Shown here: positions 20,077 through 23,228 of the stretch, piece by piece
Numbering within the stretch: position 1 is the first letter of the stretch
Layout of the letters: the number at the start of each line of letters is the position of its first letter
DNA from: Silene noctiflora
Lineage: Eukaryota; Streptophyta; Magnoliopsida; Caryophyllales; Caryophyllaceae
DNA: 23,228 nt
Assembly: GCA_009801015.1 (NCBI GenBank)
Contig: VHZZ01008185.1
Coordinates: 48,265-71,492 of the forward strand
Reading direction: 5' to 3'
Notes under the pieces: generated by a model
The model's input: the letters and a program-made list of their open reading frames with translations, nothing else
Databases searched by the model: none
What the model was told of the DNA's origin: nothing
Translations under genes and position numbers: made by a program

Positions 20077-20248
20077 ACCTCCGCCTTCTTTCATTTCAGC
20101 GGGTTTTCATATTATTTTTGCCTCCGTCTTCTTTCTTTTCAGCGGGATTTCATTTCATTATTGCCTCCGCCTTCTTTCTTTTCAGCGGTCTTTAATTTCA
20201 TTTTTGCCCGCACCTTCTTTCTTTTCAGCGGGCTAATTCATTTTTCGG
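20077..20248. repeat. 43-bp tandem repeat, four copies
   Basis: Copies start at 20077, 20120, 20163 and 20206, exactly 43 bp apart. Each contains CCTTCTTTCTTTTCAGCGG or a one- or two-base variant, followed by a T-rich half. The first and last copies are the most diverged at their outer edges. Confidence 0.9.
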
Positions 20249-21084
20249 TTCCCGACACAAATCCTCATCTATTTAGCAAATGGACCCGACATTTTGCACG
20301 GGTGACCAAGCATCATCAGATAGAACTTATTATGAGACTTGACAACTACTCATCGCGAATCTACATCTTGATCCTAGCCTAAACCGAGTACTAAGACTGA
20401 CTCAACAAAGTTGGCTTCATTTGGACTTTGGTTAAAACTCGTAAGAAACCGACAAGATAACAACTTGGATGATGGGTAGATTGAATCCCTTATTCTAAAG
20501 GACTTCCTACGTATTCACGTGCAGCGAAATAAAATCCGACGTAGTTCGATGAAGGCGCATAAATGTAGTCATTTTCTTGTGTGTACACACTCGAAGGTTT
20601 CACCTAAGACATCATATTGTATTCCGTTCTAGCCTGTAAGGCACCGTCAAATCTCGGGTCGTCAAGGGTTGGTGCATGAGGCTGTGATTATTTGGGATGT
20701 GGAGCTTCGTAATAAGTGGTTTTAATAGTGGACCATCATTCTGAAGGTTCATTTTCTGGTGCTTAGGCCAATGGTTTATGGCTTACATCGTGGTTGGAAA
20801 AAGTGTCTCGGGTTTGACAAAACCCGAGTGCAAATGGATTGGTAAAATAATATGGGTTTAAATTTCCATGTCTGGACCTTAAAGGCTTGGTGTAACGACA
20901 CAAGTGGTATGATTCTCAAAAATCCCGACTATTCCTAATAATTGTCACGAGAGGTACCTAGGGGTAGAAAGGTCACTACATCATGGTTTTGGGCTTCGCC
21001 CTTTGAACTTTAACTATTGGCTTCATATGTCTTATGGCTTCTGTAACTTCGACATTCAACCATAAACGTTCTCCAATTTTGACA

Positions 21085-21160
21085 TCTTTTTTGTTTTTTT
21101 TTTTTTTGTCTTTTTCTCTCTCTCTATCTCTCTCTCTCTCTCTCTCTTTTTTTTTTGTTT
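21085..21160. repeat. Poly-T and (CT)n low-complexity tract
   Basis: A T run, a CT microsatellite of about 18 repeats with one interruption and a second T run follow each other. On the minus strand, the transcription direction of the element, the tract is purine-only (A and AG). Confidence 0.85.
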
Positions 21161-21719
21161 TTTAAACAACACTTTCGAGTGCAACTGGATTCTCCCTGAA
21201 ATAATTGGGCTTCGCAAAACATACTAGGTCACACTAGCATTCTTCGTTAAACTTGGTTAGTTGCATCTCTTTCAAAGACGGGACAGTTTTACGGGGAACA
21301 TCTAGGCTTGTCGTAGGCATATCTTAAGTACTGGTTCTAGTGGATGTTTTCTACCGACAGACATGGAATAGGTAAAGTAAACAATCACCGGATCCTAAGG
21401 TACTTTATCATCTACAACAGGATACATTTCTAACTAGGAGTACCCTTCGAGCGCGTTCTGCATTTTAGATTGATGAACAAAAGTGGACCGGAGCTGGAAA
21501 TGAATATGTAGAACTTTTATTCGAAAAGATAAACGTTTGACAGACTCGAAGAGAGAGCGATTTCTAGGACACACCCTAGATCGCGGAACTAATACTCAAT
21601 TGTAAGAAAGGAAAGTCCTAGATTCGACTTACACTAAAAGTAGAAAACAAACTTCGACTTGTAATCATCAAATCTGGTCTTGGGCCTCATTCTTCGAACT
21701 TGGCTGGAATTTGGAGCAA

Positions 21720-22950
21720 TCAACGAACATTTGTCCTACATCGATCCCCAATTAGAAGACATATTGGCCGAATAATATGGGACACATCACCATTTTCTTC
21801 GACAAATATCCCATTTGCATGATCACCAAATGGGTTATTAACGTTGTTCGGCTTGACGGTTGGGATCGAGAGCGTTCCGTTCTCGATCATATCTTGGATT
21901 TCATGTTTGAGACGGTAACAGTTTTCTATATCATGTTCTTTGCCTCAGTGATAGGCATAATACACATCTGGCTTGTACCATTTGTTCCGTTGTTCCAACG
22001 GTGGCTCAGGAGTTGGACCAATGGGGTTCAATTTCCCTTGGGTCATAAGTCTTTCTAGAGCATATGCATAAGTACACCTAATATCTATGAATTCTATTAG
22101 ACTAGAGCGTGCGGCCTTTTGGAAGTTCCTCCCGAAAAGCTAATAGCTTGCACATGATCGTCAGTAACATATGCCTTTGATTTAGAGGAAGAGGCCCCAG
22201 GGTACCCATTTGGCTTAGCAGCTTCCATAGCACAGAGGTCATCTTCAATTTTCCTTCCGATACGGGTTAGATCTTTGAATGTATTAAAATTTTGATACTT
22301 CAGCTCATTACGCTAAGCAGGTTGAAGGTTTTTCACAAACATGTCAACCATATCGACTTCGTTGGGCTTTTTGGCCAATTTCACGCTTTTAGCGCGCTAA
22401 CGGGCCCAGAATTCAGTGAAGCCCTCTTTCTCCCTTTGGGTCATGACCTCGAGAGTCCTCTTTGTTGTTTGGATCTCAGCATTATCAGCATAATGCTTAC
22501 AAAATTCTGTGGTTAGATCCTCGGACGTGGGGTAGTTCTTGAGGTCTAGGTTATAGAACCATGGCCTAGGATGCTCCTCCAGAGATTGGGAAAAGATGGA
22601 AGTTAGCGTAGTGGCATAAACACTATTTAGAGCAAGATGTTTCTTGTAAGACCTTATATGCTATAGAGGGTTTTCGGTCCCCTTGAACTAAGGGATATCT
22701 GTAAGCACGAAGTTTTTAGGGAGTTCATCTTGGAGCGGAGCATAGGCCTTTGAGTTTTCATATTGGATGCTCTTTCCTTGAGAGAGCTTCAGCTGGTCTT
22801 CAACAAGCTTGAACCGTCTTTCAAACTCAGACATTTCCGGTGAGGTGGTTACAGGGACTTCCCACCAATTTTAGCTTCGATTGCAGTTAAACGAGTAATG
22901 AGTTGCTCCAAGGTTTCACTCATCTTGGTTACAAGAGCTTTAGTGGTCAT
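21720..22950 (-). pseudogene. Ty3/gypsy Tat/Ogre-like gag pseudogene with zinc-knuckle remnant
   Basis: The minus-strand frame starts MTTKALVTKMSETLEQLI at 22950. A frameshift follows near 22850-22866, after which EFERRFKLVEDQLKLSQ continues. The capsid-like region (Retrotrans_gag) shows HIRSYKKHLALNSVYATT, HPRPWFYNLDLKNYP and EFCKHYADNAEIQTTKRT. In-frame TAG stops lie at 22688-22690, 22671-22673, 22397-22399 and 22313-22315. Near 21900-21965, YYAYH, a TGA stop (21945-21947), then GKEHDIENCYRLKHEIQD mark a CCHC-type knuckle. Its first cysteine is a tyrosine and its glycine a glutamate. The reading ends at a stop at 21720-21722. It is a dead copy and cannot make capsid protein. Confidence 0.88.
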
Positions 22951-23228
22951 CTCTCTAGTCTTCGTTGATCTTTCTACAAAGAACCCCCGAACTAATCAAT
23001 ATCTGAATCAAAACCCCTACACAAATAAGGACTCGACTCATAGACCTGACCTTTGACTCAAACTTGACTCAAGGACAGACTTAGACACAGGAAATGAGCT
23101 AAATAACTCATTTGTAAGGGGTCTCACACATGGGAGTGTAGGGTAATATCCGTATAAAACCCTAATTTTAAAGGATTATAACATAAATTTGTCCTGCAAT
23201 TTATAGTCATAAACGGAAAAACAATATA
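22951..23228 (-). other. Leader upstream of the gag pseudogene
   Basis: This is non-coding. It lies upstream of the gag start on the minus strand and contains repeated GACTCAAACTTGACTC-like strings. It is probably the 5' untranslated leader of the element, whose primer-binding site and 5' LTR lie outside the window. Confidence 0.4.

Larger units (their letters stand above)
19594..21719 (-). mobile_element. Non-coding internal region of a Tat/Ogre-like element
   Basis: It lies between the gag remnant (21720-22950) and tail B in the same orientation. No protease, reverse transcriptase, RNase H or integrase motif is visible on either strand, although this is where pol should be. It holds three imperfect copies of CCTCTTCAACCATCGCTTCT (near 19754, 19821 and 19866), a 43-bp tandem repeat (20077-20248) and a CT/T tract (21085-21160). 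The element is therefore a deletion derivative or a non-autonomous form. Confidence 0.5.

Overview
The window is nuclear DNA of a flowering plant, very probably a eudicot. It holds an 11-exon gene with GT-AG introns, plant-type MITEs, a TRIM element, LTR retrotransposons of the Ty3/gypsy Tat/Ogre type, and long non-coding tracts. The species cannot be fixed from sequence alone. My impression of a Caryophyllales relative comes only from the look of the repeats and is weak.

Positions 1-8400 are the gene-bearing part. One complete gene on the + strand (coding 743-7561, 11 exons, 762 residues) encodes an OSCA/CSC1-type hyperosmolality- and stretch-gated cation channel. The splice sites were placed by hand and the reading frame stays open through all ten junctions. 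Intron 8 carries a degraded Stowaway-like MITE, and intron 9 carries a 22-bp direct repeat.

Positions 8415-11376 are a repeat buffer next to the gene. It contains a 708-bp fold-back MITE with long terminal inverted repeats and an 8-bp target duplication, a Stowaway-like MITE, a decayed LINE fragment (minus strand), an unrecognised minus-strand ORF, and a truncated gypsy-type LTR (minus orientation).

Positions 11377-23228 are a nested retrotransposon graveyard, almost all in minus orientation. From low to high coordinate it contains: a 2.3-kb strongly G-poor tract next to the truncated LTR; the 5' leader, primer-binding site and LTR of a Tat/Ogre-like element; the 3' tail of such an element, interrupted by a TRIM with perfect 5-bp target duplication; a second LTR-like region and second 3' tail, in which a ~180-bp block is inverted relative to the first; an intact 1285-bp solo LTR with target duplication GGTCG; a 43-bp tandem repeat; a CT/T tract; and a gag pseudogene with stop codons and a frameshift. 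No reverse transcriptase, integrase or RNase H of these LTR elements is visible, so the locus looks like non-autonomous or deleted copies.

The most notable unexplained signals are four. First, arrays of 12-16 bp palindromes (ACTCG-NN-CGAGT) with a 19-21 bp period lie beside the TATA box in the U3 of two related LTRs. Second, the G-poor tract has extreme strand asymmetry. Third, one LTR is flanked by both a polypurine tract and a primer-binding site. Fourth, a small inversion separates the two Tat-like tails. I see no new multi-gene system; the novelty lies in retroelement structure.
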